The notes beneath the pieces were generated by a model. The model saw only the letters and a program-made list of their open reading frames with translations, made no database searches and was not told the origin of the DNA. From Kineosporia babensis (GTDB lineage: Bacteria; Actinomycetota; Actinomycetes; Actinomycetales; Kineosporiaceae): a DNA stretch of 64,000 nucleotides. Shown piece by piece: positions 38,697 through 46,952 of the stretch (position 1 is its first letter; the number at the start of each line of letters is the position of its first letter). The stretch is from NCBI RefSeq assembly GCF_021129305.1, contig NZ_JAJOMB010000012.1, positions 124,001 to 188,000 on the forward strand, given 5' to 3'. The position numbers and the translations under genes are program-made.

Positions 38697-39554
38697 ATGT
38701 CGCAAGGTGCCTGGGAAGACCTCGAACGCCCCCCGCTGCGGCAGAACGCGCTGGCCAAGGCGCTGACATCGGGCCCGGACGCCTGGCGCTCGGTAGAAGT
38801 GGTGGCCGAGACCGGATCGACCAACGCCGACCTGGTGGAGCGGGCCCGTCAGGGGGAGGCCGCCGGTGCGGTGCTGGTCGCCGACAGCCAGAACGGTGGA
38901 CGGGGACGCCTGGGTCGCGTCTGGTCGGTACCCCCGCGGTCGGCGCTTACGTTCTCGGTGCTGCTGCGCCCCACCGCCCCGAAAACCAGCTGGAGCTGGC
39001 TGAGCCTGGTGAGCGGGATCGCCGTCACCGATGCGCTGATCCGGGTCTGCGGGCTCCCGGCCACGCTGAAATGGCCCAACGACGTACTGCTGCCCGCCGC
39101 CGGCCTGCCCTCCCCGAACGGCTACGCCGGGGACAAGCTGAAGGTCGCGGGGATCCTGGCCGAAGCCGTGGACGACGCCGTGGTGATCGGGATCGGCCTC
39201 AACGTCAGCCAGAACGCCGACGAGCTGCCGGTCCCCACCGCCACCTCGCTGCATCTGGCCGGCTCGGCCACCACCGACCGCGACACCGTTCTGCGGGCTG
39301 TCCTGCGATCGCTCTCCCGCCGATTGGCCGAGTTCGAGACGCAGGGCCCCGACGGCCTGGCCGCTACCTATCGTGAACGCTGTTCCACCATCGGTCTCGA
39401 CGTCCGGGCCGAGCTCCCCGGCGGCGTCTCGCAGGTGGGTCTGGCCGACGGCGTGGACGAGGGCGGCCGGCTGCTGCTGCGCCTGCCCGACGGCTCGTCC
39501 CAGGCGTTGTCCGCCGGGGACGTGGTGCACATCCGCAACCCGGAAACGGCATGA
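38697..39554 (+). CDS. birA: Biotin--[acetyl-CoA-carboxylase] ligase
   Basis: 285-residue ligase that activates biotin with ATP and attaches it to the carrier Lys of the carboxylase alpha subunit encoded nearby. The biotinyl-AMP motif is ADSQNGGRGRLGRVWSVPP (GRGRxGR), after ETGSTNADLVERARQG. KWPNDVLL and KVAGILAEAV carry the catalytic Lys residues, and GIGLNVSQNADELP follows. There is no N-terminal helix-turn-helix, so it is a mono-functional ligase without repressor activity. It is divergent from the carboxylase beta gene and followed after 7 nt by the PH-domain gene. Confidence 0.94.
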   Translation: MSQGAWEDLERPPLRQNALAKALTSGPDAWRSVEVVAETGSTNADLVERARQGEAAGAVLVADSQNGGRGRLGRVWSVPPRSALTFSVLLRPTAPKTSWSWLSLVSGIAVTDALIRVCGLPATLKWPNDVLLPAAGLPSPNGYAGDKLKVAGILAEAVDDAVVIGIGLNVSQNADELPVPTATSLHLAGSATTDRDTVLRAVLRSLSRRLAEFETQGPDGLAATYRERCSTIGLDVRAELPGGVSQVGLADGVDEGGRLLLRLPDGSSQALSAGDVVHIRNPETA

Positions 39555-39561
39555 TCAGGGC

Positions 39562-40155
39562 ATGGGCTTCCCAACGCATCTGCTGGCCGACGACGAAGAA
39601 CTCGTTCTGGTACTGCGCCGTCACATCAAGGTCATCGCCTGGCCGATCCTGCTCCTGCTGCTGATCCTCGCGCTGGTCGGGGCGAGTTTCCTGCTGGACC
39701 AGCCGCTGGTCACGCTGATCGCCGCCGGCATCGGCCTGCTCGCCGCCCTGCGCTGGGTGCTCTGGCCGATCGTGGTCTGGTGGAACGAGATCTACGTGCT
39801 CACCACCAAGCGGCTGATCCTGCGCCGCGGCGTGTTCAACCGCTCCGGCCACGACATGCCGCTGTCCCGGCTCAACGAGGTCTCCTTCGAGCACAGCCTG
39901 ATCGAGCGGATGCTGGGCTGCGGCACGCTGAAGGTGGAGAACGCCAGCGACGGCGGCCCCCTGGTGCTCACCGACATCCCCAAGGTCGAGCTGGTGCAGC
40001 GCTCGCTCTACGAACTGGCCGACGACCTGCGCGGAGTGCGCGGCGGCCCGCTGGACGCCTCGGTCGCCCGCAACCTGGACGAGGCCTTCGACGACGAGTA
40101 CCGCTACCGCGGGCCGGCTGCCGCCGACACCCCGGAAGACCCTAGGCGCCGCTGA
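39562..40155 (+). CDS. PH-domain (bPH2-like) membrane protein
   Basis: About 197 residues. Two N-terminal transmembrane helices (VIAWPILLLLLILALVGASFLL and LVTLIAAGIGLLAALRWVLWPIVVW) are followed by a bacterial PH-like domain: NEIYVLTTKRLILRRGVFNRS, MPLSRLNEVSFEHSLIERML and GCGTLKVENAS. The tail is charged. Function unknown; homologues commonly sit beside birA in actinobacteria (Rv3278c beside Rv3279c). Stop and next start share one base (TGATG), so it is coupled to the adenylate cyclase gene. Confidence 0.85.
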   Translation: MGFPTHLLADDEELVLVLRRHIKVIAWPILLLLLILALVGASFLLDQPLVTLIAAGIGLLAALRWVLWPIVVWWNEIYVLTTKRLILRRGVFNRSGHDMPLSRLNEVSFEHSLIERMLGCGTLKVENASDGGPLVLTDIPKVELVQRSLYELADDLRGVRGGPLDASVARNLDEAFDDEYRYRGPAAADTPEDPRRR

Positions 40156-41132
40156 TGATCGGCCGTGAGGAGTTCACCACGCACCTGCGCGGCGGCCCCT
40201 GGACGCTTCGGCGCCGGGAGGTGGCCAAGCGGGTCGGCGTCTCGTTGCTGTCGGCCCGCAAGATCTGGCGCGCCCTGGGCTTCCCGGGGGTGGACGACGA
40301 CGAGGTGGCGTTCAACGAGACCGACACCAAGGCCCTGGGCATCGCGGTCGGGATGGTCCGGCACGACCTGATCGACGAGGAGACCGCGATCGCCTGCGCC
40401 CGGGCGCTGGGCCAGAACACCGACCGGCTGGTCTCCTGGCAGATCGACGCGCTGCTGGAGTACCTGGCCGCGCGGAGCCCGAGCGGCCAGCCGGAAGACC
40501 CGCTGAAGCTGATCGAGCAGCTCACCCCCGAGCTGGAGGAGCTGCTGCTGTACTCGTTCCGGCGGCAGCTGGCGGCCTCGATCAGCCGGATCGACGCCTC
40601 GTCCGGGCGCCCGGCCGACGCGGTCACGGTGTGCTTCGCCGACCTGGTCGCCTACACCCGGCTCTCGCGCCGGCTGCCCCGCCGTGAGCTGTCCCGGCTG
40701 GTGCAGCGGTTCGAGGGGCTGGCCTCCGACGTGGTCACCGCCGGGGGTGGGCGGGTGATCAAGACGGTGGGCGACGAGGTGCTGTTCATCGCCACCGACG
40801 CCACCAAGGCGGCGCTGATCGCGCTGTCGATCTCGGCCCGGATGGCCGACGACGACCTGGTGCCGGACGTGCGGGTGGGGATGGTGCACGGGCCGGTGCT
40901 GCGCAGCCTGGGCGACGTGTACGGGACGACGGTGAACCTGGCCAGCCGGCTGACGTCGCTGGCCGAGCCGGGCACGGTGGTCACCGATCCGGGTACGGCC
41001 AAGACGCTGGAGGACCATCCGGGCATCGAGCTGGTCGCGCAGCGGCCCCGGCTGGTGCGCGGGTTCGGGCAGGTGCAGCCGTTGCTGGTGGCCCCGATGG
41101 GGATCAGTGAGCAGCTGATCAAGGTCGACTGA
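40155..41132 (+). CDS. Class III adenylate cyclase with N-terminal regulatory helical domain
   Basis: 325-residue cytosolic cyclase. Residues about 1-145 form a helical domain (EEVAKRVGVS-like start, then VGMVRHDLIDEETAIACARAL) resembling the pH-sensing autoinhibitory domain of M. tuberculosis Rv1264. The catalytic domain (about 150-320) has metal-binding Asp residues in VTVCFADLVAYTRLSR and VIKTVGDEVLF; the Lys before TVGDE suits ATP recognition. The transition-state Asn and Arg are in VYGTTVNLASRLTSL. All residues needed for activity appear present. It follows the PH-domain gene with 1-nt overlap in a birA-PH-cyclase operon. Confidence 0.9.
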   Translation: MIGREEFTTHLRGGPWTLRRREVAKRVGVSLLSARKIWRALGFPGVDDDEVAFNETDTKALGIAVGMVRHDLIDEETAIACARALGQNTDRLVSWQIDALLEYLAARSPSGQPEDPLKLIEQLTPELEELLLYSFRRQLAASISRIDASSGRPADAVTVCFADLVAYTRLSRRLPRRELSRLVQRFEGLASDVVTAGGGRVIKTVGDEVLFIATDATKAALIALSISARMADDDLVPDVRVGMVHGPVLRSLGDVYGTTVNLASRLTSLAEPGTVVTDPGTAKTLEDHPGIELVAQRPRLVRGFGQVQPLLVAPMGISEQLIKVD

Positions 41133-41184
41133 TCAGGGACGCTCGTACCCGGCGTAGGCGCGCGGGCGCGCCTTCGGTGCCCAG

Positions 41185-41300
41185 AGACGTCCGTTGCTGA
41201 TGTTGAAGGTGCGCCGGCGAACGGGAGTCTTTACGGACGTCCGTTGCTGGGTGGCGTAGGCGTGCTGGCTGGCGGGAGTCTTTACGGACGTCTGTTGCCG
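41185..41300. repeat. Tandem ~51-bp intergenic repeats with palindromic cores
   Basis: A 27-nt segment at 41223-41249 recurs at 41274-41300 (51-bp spacing) with two mismatches, and its last 14-15 nt also occur at 41185-41199. Each core contains GGACGTCC or a close variant, a small palindrome. On the minus strand one frame reads repeatedly as RTSVKTP and another as ATDVRKDSR, which creates a spurious 74-codon ORF. I believe the repeats are non-coding. Confidence 0.75.
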
Positions 41301-41332
41301 GAGTTGGTGCGCCGACCGGCGTAGGCGGTCCG

Positions 41333-41354
41333 GACGTCCTCAAATGAGGACGTC
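41333..41354 (-). terminator. Small stem-loop at the end of the GtrA gene
   Basis: 9-bp perfect stem (GACGTCCTC with GAGGACGTC; 41333-41341 and 41346-41354) and AAAT loop, touching the minus-strand stop codon. It extends the neighbouring repeat array, whose cores share GACGTCC. Confidence 0.5.
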
Positions 41355-42006
41355 AGAAGCTGGTGTGGCTCTCCCGGCGCGGCGGGGGCGAGAGGTCCAG
41401 GTGGCTGTTGCGCGCCTGCCCCGGCACCTCCGGACCGCCTTCCGGCTGCCGGTGCTCGGCCCGGTCGTGCTCCTCGGCCAGGTCTTCCGCGATCGCCTCG
41501 GGGGTGCCGGGCGGGGTCGGGTCCTGGTCGGTGTGCTGGTGGTCGTGGGTGAACACGAACGTGCGGTACGCCCAGAACCGGAACAGCGTGCCCAGCCCCA
41601 GGCCGATCACGTTGCCGGAGATGTTGTCGGCCAGCGGCGAGTCCAGGTCCAGGATGTAGCGGGAGAAGCCCAGGCAGGCCAGCGAGATCGCCAGGCCGGC
41701 CGCGTTCATCACCCCGAACAGCACGAACTCGCGGCGCACGGAGGCCCGGCGGCGGTGCCGGAACGTCCAGTAACGATTGCCCAGCCAGGCCACGACGGTG
41801 GCCACCAGCACCGAGATGGTCTTGGCGGTGAGCGGCTTGTGGTCCAGCCCGACCGCCTCGCCCACCGCGGTGTGCAGCAGCAGGTTGAACACGCCGGTGT
41901 CGACCACGAAGGCGACCCCGCCCACCGCGCCGAACTTCACGACCTCGCGGTACAGCAGGTCGACCGAGCGGCGCAGCCGGGTGAAGAGGGCGGTATCGGC
42001 GGACAT
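41353..42006 (-). CDS. GtrA-family membrane protein
   Basis: 217 residues from ATG 42006. Four transmembrane helices of the GtrA type: FGAVGGVAFVVDTGVFNLLL, ISVLVATVVAWLGNRYWTF (with the conserved NRYWTF), FVLFGVMNAAGLAISLACLG and NVIGLGLGTLFRFWAYRTFVF. The final RFWAYRTFVF is characteristic. GtrA proteins are thought to flip or present polyprenyl-linked sugars for cell-wall glycans. The C-terminal 50 residues are acidic and Pro-rich. It is divergent from purK, as Rv3277 adjoins purK in M. tuberculosis. Confidence 0.88.
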   Translation of the reverse strand: MSADTALFTRLRRSVDLLYREVVKFGAVGGVAFVVDTGVFNLLLHTAVGEAVGLDHKPLTAKTISVLVATVVAWLGNRYWTFRHRRRASVRREFVLFGVMNAAGLAISLACLGFSRYILDLDSPLADNISGNVIGLGLGTLFRFWAYRTFVFTHDHQHTDQDPTPPGTPEAIAEDLAEEHDRAEHRQPEGGPEVPGQARNSHLDLSPPPRRESHTSF

Positions 42007-42382
42007 TGGGCTAACAGTGCCACGGGTAGCTGAGGAACGCCCAATGCAGGTGACACCGCGGGGACGGGACAGGGCGGCGGCTGACCGGCAGTGATCGATT
42101 CGCTGCGGGACGGGTCGGCGCTGAGCTGTTCGGGTCCGGGTGCGGCGCCAGGGCCGAACGGGTGGACCAGGCTGCCGACCGGCCCGAATCCGGCTGCGGG
42201 GCGGGCTCTCTGATCGGCATCTGGCTATTCCTGGCCTCCGGGCAAAACCCACCCGCCCGGGAAGACACGCCAAGTTTTCCGACCGGTTGAGACCGGTGCA
42301 GCACCCGTTCATCTCCTGAGTCGAGACCCGTTCCGCACGGTCGCCGCAGGCCTTCGCCTCTTGCCTCGTTACTCTGACCGCC
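42007..42382. other. 376-bp divergent intergenic region (gtrA / purK)
   Basis: No gene is supported here. Near the purK end TACTCT (42370-42375) lies 7 nt before the GTG start, where a -10 box would sit for a leaderless mRNA; no good -35 was seen. On the other side GTTAGC precedes gtrA closely. The rest is GC-rich without clear repeats. Confidence 0.4.
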
Positions 42383-43639
42383 GTGGTCTCGACTTCTCCT
42401 GACGCTTCCGGCGCCGTCCCCGCCGCCGACGGTGCGGCTGCTCCCTTCGGCGCGGTCCGGCTTACCCCGCTCACCGCCGCCGACCCCATTCCCGGCGGCT
42501 TCCCGACCGTGGGCGTGATCGGCGGCGGCCAACTCGCCCGGATGATGCAGCCCCCGGCCGTTGCCCTGGGCGTGCGCCTGCGTGTCCTGGCCGAGTCGGA
42601 GACTGGCAGCGCAGCCCTGGCCATCCATGAGGCCCCGGTCGGCGACCACCGCGATCTGGCCACCGTCACGCAGTTCGCCAGCCAGTGCGACGTCCTTACG
42701 TTCGAGCACGAGCACGTCCCCGGCCCGATCCTGGAGAAGCTGATCGCCGACGGGGTCCCGGTGCGCCCGGGCCCGGCCGCGCTCGGCTTCGCGCAGGACA
42801 AGCTGGCGATGCGGACGAAGCTGACCGAACTTGGCCTGCCCTGCCCGAGCTGGGCCCAGGTCCGGACCTGGGAGGAGCTGCAGGCCTTCGCCGAGACCGT
42901 CCCGGGCGTGGTGCTGAAGACGCCGCGCGGGGGGTACGACGGCAAGGGTGTGCTGGTACTGTCGGAAAGCACGGCCGACACCGCGCGCAACTGGCTGGAC
43001 CGGGCCGGGCCGGACGGGCTGCTGGCCGAGGAGAAGGTGGCCTTCACCCGCGAGCTCGCGGCGCTGATCGCCCGTAGCCCTTCCGGTCAGGCGGCGGCCT
43101 GGCCGGTGGTGGAGAGCACCCAGAAGGACGGGATCTGCCACGAGGTCATCGCGCCCGCCCCGAACCTGACCCCGGAGCAGGCGGCCGAGGCCACCAGCGT
43201 CGGCCTGCGGATCGCCGGGGAGCTCGGCGTGGTGGGTGTGCTCGCGGTCGAGCTGTTCCAGACCGAGGACGGCCGGATCCTGGTCAACGAGCTGGCCATG
43301 CGCCCGCACAACTCCGGCCACTGGACCATCGACGGCGCCGTGACCAGCCAGTTCGAGCAGCACCTGCGGGCGGTGCTGGACCTGCCGCTGGGCGAGGTGC
43401 GGGCCCGGGCACCGTGGACCGTGATGGTCAACGTGCTGGGCGGCGAGTACGAGGACCTGTACCGCAGCTACCTGCACGTGATGGCCCACGACCCGGGCGT
43501 GAAGGTGCACATGTACGCCAAGGAGGTCCGGCTGGGCCGCAAGATCGGGCACGTGACGGTCTGCGGTGACGACCTGGACGACTGCCTGGAGCGGGCCCGG
43601 CACGCCGCGGCGTTCATCCGTGGCGACATCGACGAGTGA
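42383..43639 (+). CDS. purK: 5-(carboxyamino)imidazole ribonucleotide synthase
   Basis: Purine biosynthesis: ATP-dependent carboxylation of aminoimidazole ribonucleotide. 418 residues with an extra Ala/Pro-rich lead of about 35 before [17 protein letters not shown]-grasp features are [33 protein letters not shown] and [31 protein letters not shown], the last typical of PurK. GTG 42383 is used because a -10-like TACTCT ends 7 nt upstream; the true start could be internal. It overlaps purE by 4 nt. Confidence 0.94.
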   Translation: MVSTSPDASGAVPAADGAAAPFGAVRLTPLTAADPIPGGFPTVGVIGGGQLARMMQPPAVALGVRLRVLAESETGSAALAIHEAPVGDHRDLATVTQFASQCDVLTFEHEHVPGPILEKLIADGVPVRPGPAALGFAQDKLAMRTKLTELGLPCPSWAQVRTWEELQAFAETVPGVVLKTPRGGYDGKGVLVLSESTADTARNWLDRAGPDGLLAEEKVAFTRELAALIARSPSGQAAAWPVVESTQKDGICHEVIAPAPNLTPEQAAEATSVGLRIAGELGVVGVLAVELFQTEDGRILVNELAMRPHNSGHWTIDGAVTSQFEQHLRAVLDLPLGEVRARAPWTVMVNVLGGEYEDLYRSYLHVMAHDPGVKVHMYAKEVRLGRKIGHVTVCGDDLDDCLERARHAAAFIRGDIDE

Positions 43640-44229
43640 GTGGGGTTGTGGAAATGACCGGTAAGCCGTTGGTCGGCCTGGTGATGGGCTCGGACTCGGA
43701 CTGGCCGACGATGGAGGCCGCGGCGCTGGCTCTGGAGGAGTTCGGCGTGCCGTACGAGGCCGACGTGGTCTCGGCGCACCGGATGCCGCAGGAGATGATC
43801 GCCTACGGCGCGGCCGCGCACGAGCGGGGGCTGCGGGTGATCATCGCCGGGGCCGGTGGAGCTGCTCACCTGCCGGGGATGCTGGCCAGCGTCACGCCGC
43901 TGCCGGTGGTCGGCGTGCCGGTGCCGCTGAAGTACCTGGACGGGATGGACTCGCTCCTGTCCATCGTGCAGATGCCGGCCGGGGTTCCGGTGGCCACGGT
44001 CTCGATCGGCGGCGCCCGTAACGCGGGGCTTCTCGCGGTCCGCATTCTTTCTGCCGGGGAAGGCGAATTCGCTGCGGGCCTGCGAACCAAGCTCGTGGAG
44101 TTCGCCGGGAGCCTGCGTGATGTGGCCACGGCCAAGGGCGAAAAGCTAAGGGCCAGAACTAAGGACGCTTCGGCCCAGAACGCCTCCACCGTCCAGTCCC
44201 GTCCCACCACGGGTTTCTCGGCCAGTTGA
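43636..44229 (+). CDS. purE: 5-(carboxyamino)imidazole ribonucleotide mutase
   Basis: Class I PurE, which moves the carboxylate of N5-CAIR to C4. Signature [17 protein letters not shown], then [13 protein letters not shown] (catalytic His) and [17 protein letters not shown], with [22 protein letters not shown] later. 197 residues, longer than the usual ~165 because of a Ser/Thr/Ala-rich C-tail after about residue 165. GTG 43636 overlaps the purK stop; ATG 43654 is an alternative start just before the conserved strand. Confidence 0.94.
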   Translation: MSGVVEMTGKPLVGLVMGSDSDWPTMEAAALALEEFGVPYEADVVSAHRMPQEMIAYGAAAHERGLRVIIAGAGGAAHLPGMLASVTPLPVVGVPVPLKYLDGMDSLLSIVQMPAGVPVATVSIGGARNAGLLAVRILSAGEGEFAAGLRTKLVEFAGSLRDVATAKGEKLRARTKDASAQNASTVQSRPTTGFSAS

Positions 44230-44340
44230 GGCCGTGATCTCAGAGCCTGCCCGAATCGGTGACACACCGGCTTGTGGCGAGGCGGCTCACCAGCTTTGAC
44301 GTCGCTCCGGTGCGGAAACCCACCGGCAGAGAACCGAAAC

Positions 44341-44384
44341 GTGTACACCTGGCCCATCTGTTGCCCGGTGAACCAGGTGTACAC
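44341..44384. repeat. 12-bp perfect inverted repeat downstream of purE
   Basis: GTGTACACCTGG (44341-44352) and CCAGGTGTACAC (44373-44384), separated by 20 nt and flanked further out by AACCG/CGGTT. Each arm itself contains GTGTACAC-type dyad symmetry. It lies in the 236-bp gap between convergent purE and the RidA-family gene and is distinct from the nearby terminator. It could be an operator or a mobile-element remnant. Confidence 0.7.
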
Positions 44385-44413
44385 ACCTCACGGTTCCTCT
44401 GGAACTCGAGCTC

Positions 44414-44455
44414 AGCGAAGGCCCGTAGCCACGGTCGCGGCTACGGGCCTTCGCT
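44414..44455 (-). terminator. Stem-loop terminator, 17-bp perfect stem
   Basis: Arms 44414-44430 and 44439-44455 with an 8-nt loop. It lies 10 nt after the stop of the minus-strand RidA-family gene and can also act on the convergent purE transcript. Confidence 0.82.
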
Positions 44456-44465
44456 CAGGACAGGA

Positions 44466-44927
44466 TCAGGCGGGATCCAGAACGGCTGCTACGGCTTCGA
44501 TCTCGACCAGCTGATCGTCGTAGCCGAGCACGGTGACGCCCATCAGGGTGCTCGGCACGTCGTGCGCACCGAACTCGTTGCGGACCACTTCCCAGGCCCG
44601 GCCCAGATCGGTCTGGGAGGACGAGGCGACGAGCACCCGGGTGCTGATCACGTCCTGCAGAGTGGCCCCGGCGTCGGCCAGGGCGGTGTGCAGGTTGGCC
44701 AGGCACTGCGCGGCCTGGGCCGCGTAGTCGCCCACCCCGACGACGGAGCCGTCGACCGCCAGCGGACACGCTCCGGCCAGGAAGATCAGCCGCGATCCGG
44801 CCGGCGCGGTGGCGGCGTACGCGTACTCGGCCACGTCGGACAGCGAGGGCGAGCGGATCAGCCGCACCGCAGTAGCGCCCGCCCCCGAACCAACACCAGA
44901 GCCTGAGCCGGCGTCGGGGTTCGTCAC
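44466..44927 (-). CDS. RidA/YjgF-family protein
   Basis: About 153 residues; start GTG 44927 overlaps the LCP gene stop by 4 nt. The family hydrolyses reactive enamine/imine intermediates of amino-acid metabolism. The trimer fold is evident: SRLIFLAGACPLAVDGSVVG, DYAAQAAQCLANLHTALADAGATLQDVISTRVLVAS and TLMGVTVLGYDDQLVEIEAVAAV. The usual catalytic Arg (in an RV-V-like strand) may be that of TRVLVAS. An Ala/Gly/Ser-rich N-tail precedes the domain. Third gene of the CoA-binding/LCP/RidA operon. Confidence 0.85.
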   Translation of the reverse strand: MTNPDAGSGSGVGSGAGATAVRLIRSPSLSDVAEYAYAATAPAGSRLIFLAGACPLAVDGSVVGVGDYAAQAAQCLANLHTALADAGATLQDVISTRVLVASSSQTDLGRAWEVVRNEFGAHDVPSTLMGVTVLGYDDQLVEIEAVAAVLDPA

Positions 44928-46324
44928 TTGGACGCTTCCTTCTGCTCCTCGGCCATCGCCCGCAGCGCCTCGGTGTCGTCGTTCTTCAGGGCGGTGAACA
45001 TCTCCAGCGCCTTCTCGGTGTCCCACTTCACCGCGGACATCCCGTTCACCCGGTAGTCCGCATTGCCGATCGGCACGGTCATCGACAGCCCGTCGTTGCC
45101 CGAGACCGCGCGCATCGCCAGCACGAACTTGGTCAGCGCGATCGGGCCGGTGGACTCGTCCACGGTGAGCGCGCCGCCGCCGGCCTTGGCCGCGGGGATG
45201 GCCCGCCAGGGCTGGATGATGGTGGCGGGGGAGAGGGTCTTCTTGGCGATCGCGGCCAGGGTCTCGCGCTGCCGCTCCACCCGGCCGAGGTCACCGCGGG
45301 GGTCGCTGTACCGGGCGCGGGCGTAGCCGAGGGCGGTCTTGCCGTCCATCTCCTGGCAGCCCTTCTTCAGGTTGATGTGCGCCTTCTTGTCGTTCATGTC
45401 GCGCTTGGGGCACAGTTCCACCCCGCCGACCGCGTTGACGATGTTGGCGAAGCCGCCCAGACCGGTCTCGATGTAGTCGTCGATCTTCACCCCGCCGACC
45501 TCTTCGAGGGTCTTGATCAGCAGCGTGGGCCCGCCCATGGCGTAGGCGGCGTTGATCTTGTTGCTGCCCTTGCCCGGGATCGGCACGTAGGAGTCGCGCG
45601 GGACGCTGATCAGCACCGTGGGGCCGTCGCCGTCGGGCACGTGCAGCAGCATGATCGTGTCGGTGCGCTGCCCGGCCACCGAGCCGGTGCCGAGGTCCTT
45701 CTTCTCGTCGTCGCTCAGGTCGTCGCGCGAGTCGCTGCCGACCACCAGATAGGTCCGGCCGGGAGTGTCCTCGAGGTTCGAGCCCTCCTGGGCCGGGCCC
45801 ACCGCGTCCACCCGGTTCAGGCTGGTCCAGGCGGTGAATCCGAGGATGATCGGGTAGGCGATCAGCAGCCCGACCAGCACCAGCACGACCAGCCGGGGCC
45901 GCAGCCGCGGCATCCGCCGGGGCGCCGACAAGCCCGAAGGCCGTCCCGGGCCACCGGGCCCACCCGGCCCGCGATCACCCGGACCACGGCCCCCCGGACC
46001 ACGCCCACCCGGACCGCGCCCGCCGGGGCCGGCACCCGAGCCGGAGCCCCGACCGTCGGCGTAACCACGCCCGTCGTCATAACCGCCCCGCGAGGCAGCC
46101 CCGTAAGGCTCGTCCCGCTCGTCCACGTACTGCCCGTACTGCGCCTGCGGATCGGCCCCGCCGTGCTGCCGGTACATGTCGCCGACCTCGTCCTCCTCCG
46201 ACCAGGAGGGCTGCTGCGGCCGGCTGCTGCGCGGACCTCGCCCGGCCGCCTCGTCGGGCGACCAGAACTGCACCGGGTCCTCGTCGTGCCCGCCCCGGCC
46301 CCGGCGCGGATCGTCGTTGCTCAT
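44924..46324 (-). CDS. LytR-CpsA-Psr (LCP) family cell-wall glycopolymer ligase
   Basis: 466 residues. The cytoplasmic N-tail (about 1-138) is very charged and includes GGRGP-type repeats (about residues 100-125). One transmembrane helix (VVLVLVGLLIAYPIILGFTAW) precedes the extracellular LCP domain. Active-site signatures: TYLVVGSDSRDD, RTDTIMLLHVP, ISVPRDSYVPIP, KINAAYAMGG and the Arg pair in RARYSDPRGDLGRVERQRE. LCP enzymes transfer teichoic-acid- or arabinogalactan-type polymers from lipid carriers to peptidoglycan. It overlaps the CoA-binding gene upstream and RidA downstream by 4 nt each. Confidence 0.93.
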   Translation of the reverse strand: MSNDDPRRGRGGHDEDPVQFWSPDEAAGRGPRSSRPQQPSWSEEDEVGDMYRQHGGADPQAQYGQYVDERDEPYGAASRGGYDDGRGYADGRGSGSGAGPGGRGPGGRGPGGRGPGDRGPGGPGGPGRPSGLSAPRRMPRLRPRLVVLVLVGLLIAYPIILGFTAWTSLNRVDAVGPAQEGSNLEDTPGRTYLVVGSDSRDDLSDDEKKDLGTGSVAGQRTDTIMLLHVPDGDGPTVLISVPRDSYVPIPGKGSNKINAAYAMGGPTLLIKTLEEVGGVKIDDYIETGLGGFANIVNAVGGVELCPKRDMNDKKAHINLKKGCQEMDGKTALGYARARYSDPRGDLGRVERQRETLAAIAKKTLSPATIIQPWRAIPAAKAGGGALTVDESTGPIALTKFVLAMRAVSGNDGLSMTVPIGNADYRVNGMSAVKWDTEKALEMFTALKNDDTEALRAMAEEQKEASK

Positions 46325-46764
46325 GCCACTCCCAGTCGCGGTGCCTCGATAGCGGGGCAGGTGTTCATGACCACGTCCAGGCCCGCCGCCGCAGCGCGGG
46401 CCGCAGCCGCCTGGTCGATCACGCCGAGCTGGAGCCAGACCGCCTTGATCCCCAGCGCGATCGCCTCGTCGACCACGTCACCGACCAGCGCGCTGTTCAC
46501 GAACAGGTCGGCCACGGCGATCGGGCCCTCGGCGGCCTGCGCCTCGCTCAGCGTGCGGTAGCCCCGCGCGCCGTGCACCGTCTCGGCCTTGGGGTGCACC
46601 GGGACGATGCGCAGGCCGAGGTTCTGCATGTACCGCGCCACCCCGTAGGCCGGGCGCTCGCGGTTCTCGGACAGGCCGACCACCGCCCACGGGGCAGGGG
46701 TGGTCAGCAGGCGCTGCATCACCCCGGGATCGTTGCGGTGCTCTCTCGGCGAACCGGTCTCCAT
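46321..46764 (-). CDS. CoA-binding domain protein (YccU-like)
   Basis: About 147 residues from ATG 46764. Rossmann-type CoA-binding fold: WAVVGLSENRERPAYGVARYMQNLG, IVPVHPKAETVHGARGYRTL, VADLFVNSALVGDVVDEAIALGIKAVWLQLGV and DVVMNTCPAIEAPRL, the pattern of the CoA_binding_2/YccU family. Function is unknown though members bind CoA. It is the first gene of the operon with LCP and RidA and overlaps LCP by 4 nt. Confidence 0.88.
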   Translation of the reverse strand: METGSPREHRNDPGVMQRLLTTPAPWAVVGLSENRERPAYGVARYMQNLGLRIVPVHPKAETVHGARGYRTLSEAQAAEGPIAVADLFVNSALVGDVVDEAIALGIKAVWLQLGVIDQAAAARAAAAGLDVVMNTCPAIEAPRLGVA

Positions 46765-46891
46765 GGGCACAGTCTGCCCTGCGGGACTGACAATTTGCCG
46801 TGGGCCCACAGGGATCCGGGCAATCCGGACGGTACGTCAGGGCCCAACTACGCAGCGGCAGTCAAAGGTGCAGGGGCGCACCCAAAGGCGA

Positions 46892-46934
46892 GCAGGGCGC
46901 CTCCCCGCCACGAACTGCGGGTGAGGCGCCCTGC
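46892..46934 (-). terminator. Stem-loop terminator after galE
   Basis: 12-bp perfect outer stem (46892-46903 with 46923-46934) plus an inner CCCGC/GCGGG stem. It sits 18 nt beyond the galE stop on the minus strand. No strong U-tract follows. Confidence 0.75.
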
Positions 46935-46952
46935 CGAGGCGCGCGGACGTCT

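Noticed and set aside
41119-41343. 74-codon minus-strand ORF with repeated ATDVRKDSR peptide units
   Set aside because: The peptide repeats come entirely from the tandem DNA repeats; there is no Shine-Dalgarno site or codon bias, and other frames are equally open.
43866-44384. 172-codon minus-strand ORF overlapping purE
   Set aside because: It lies antisense to the conserved PurE domain, and its N-terminal part is read from the inverted repeat region.
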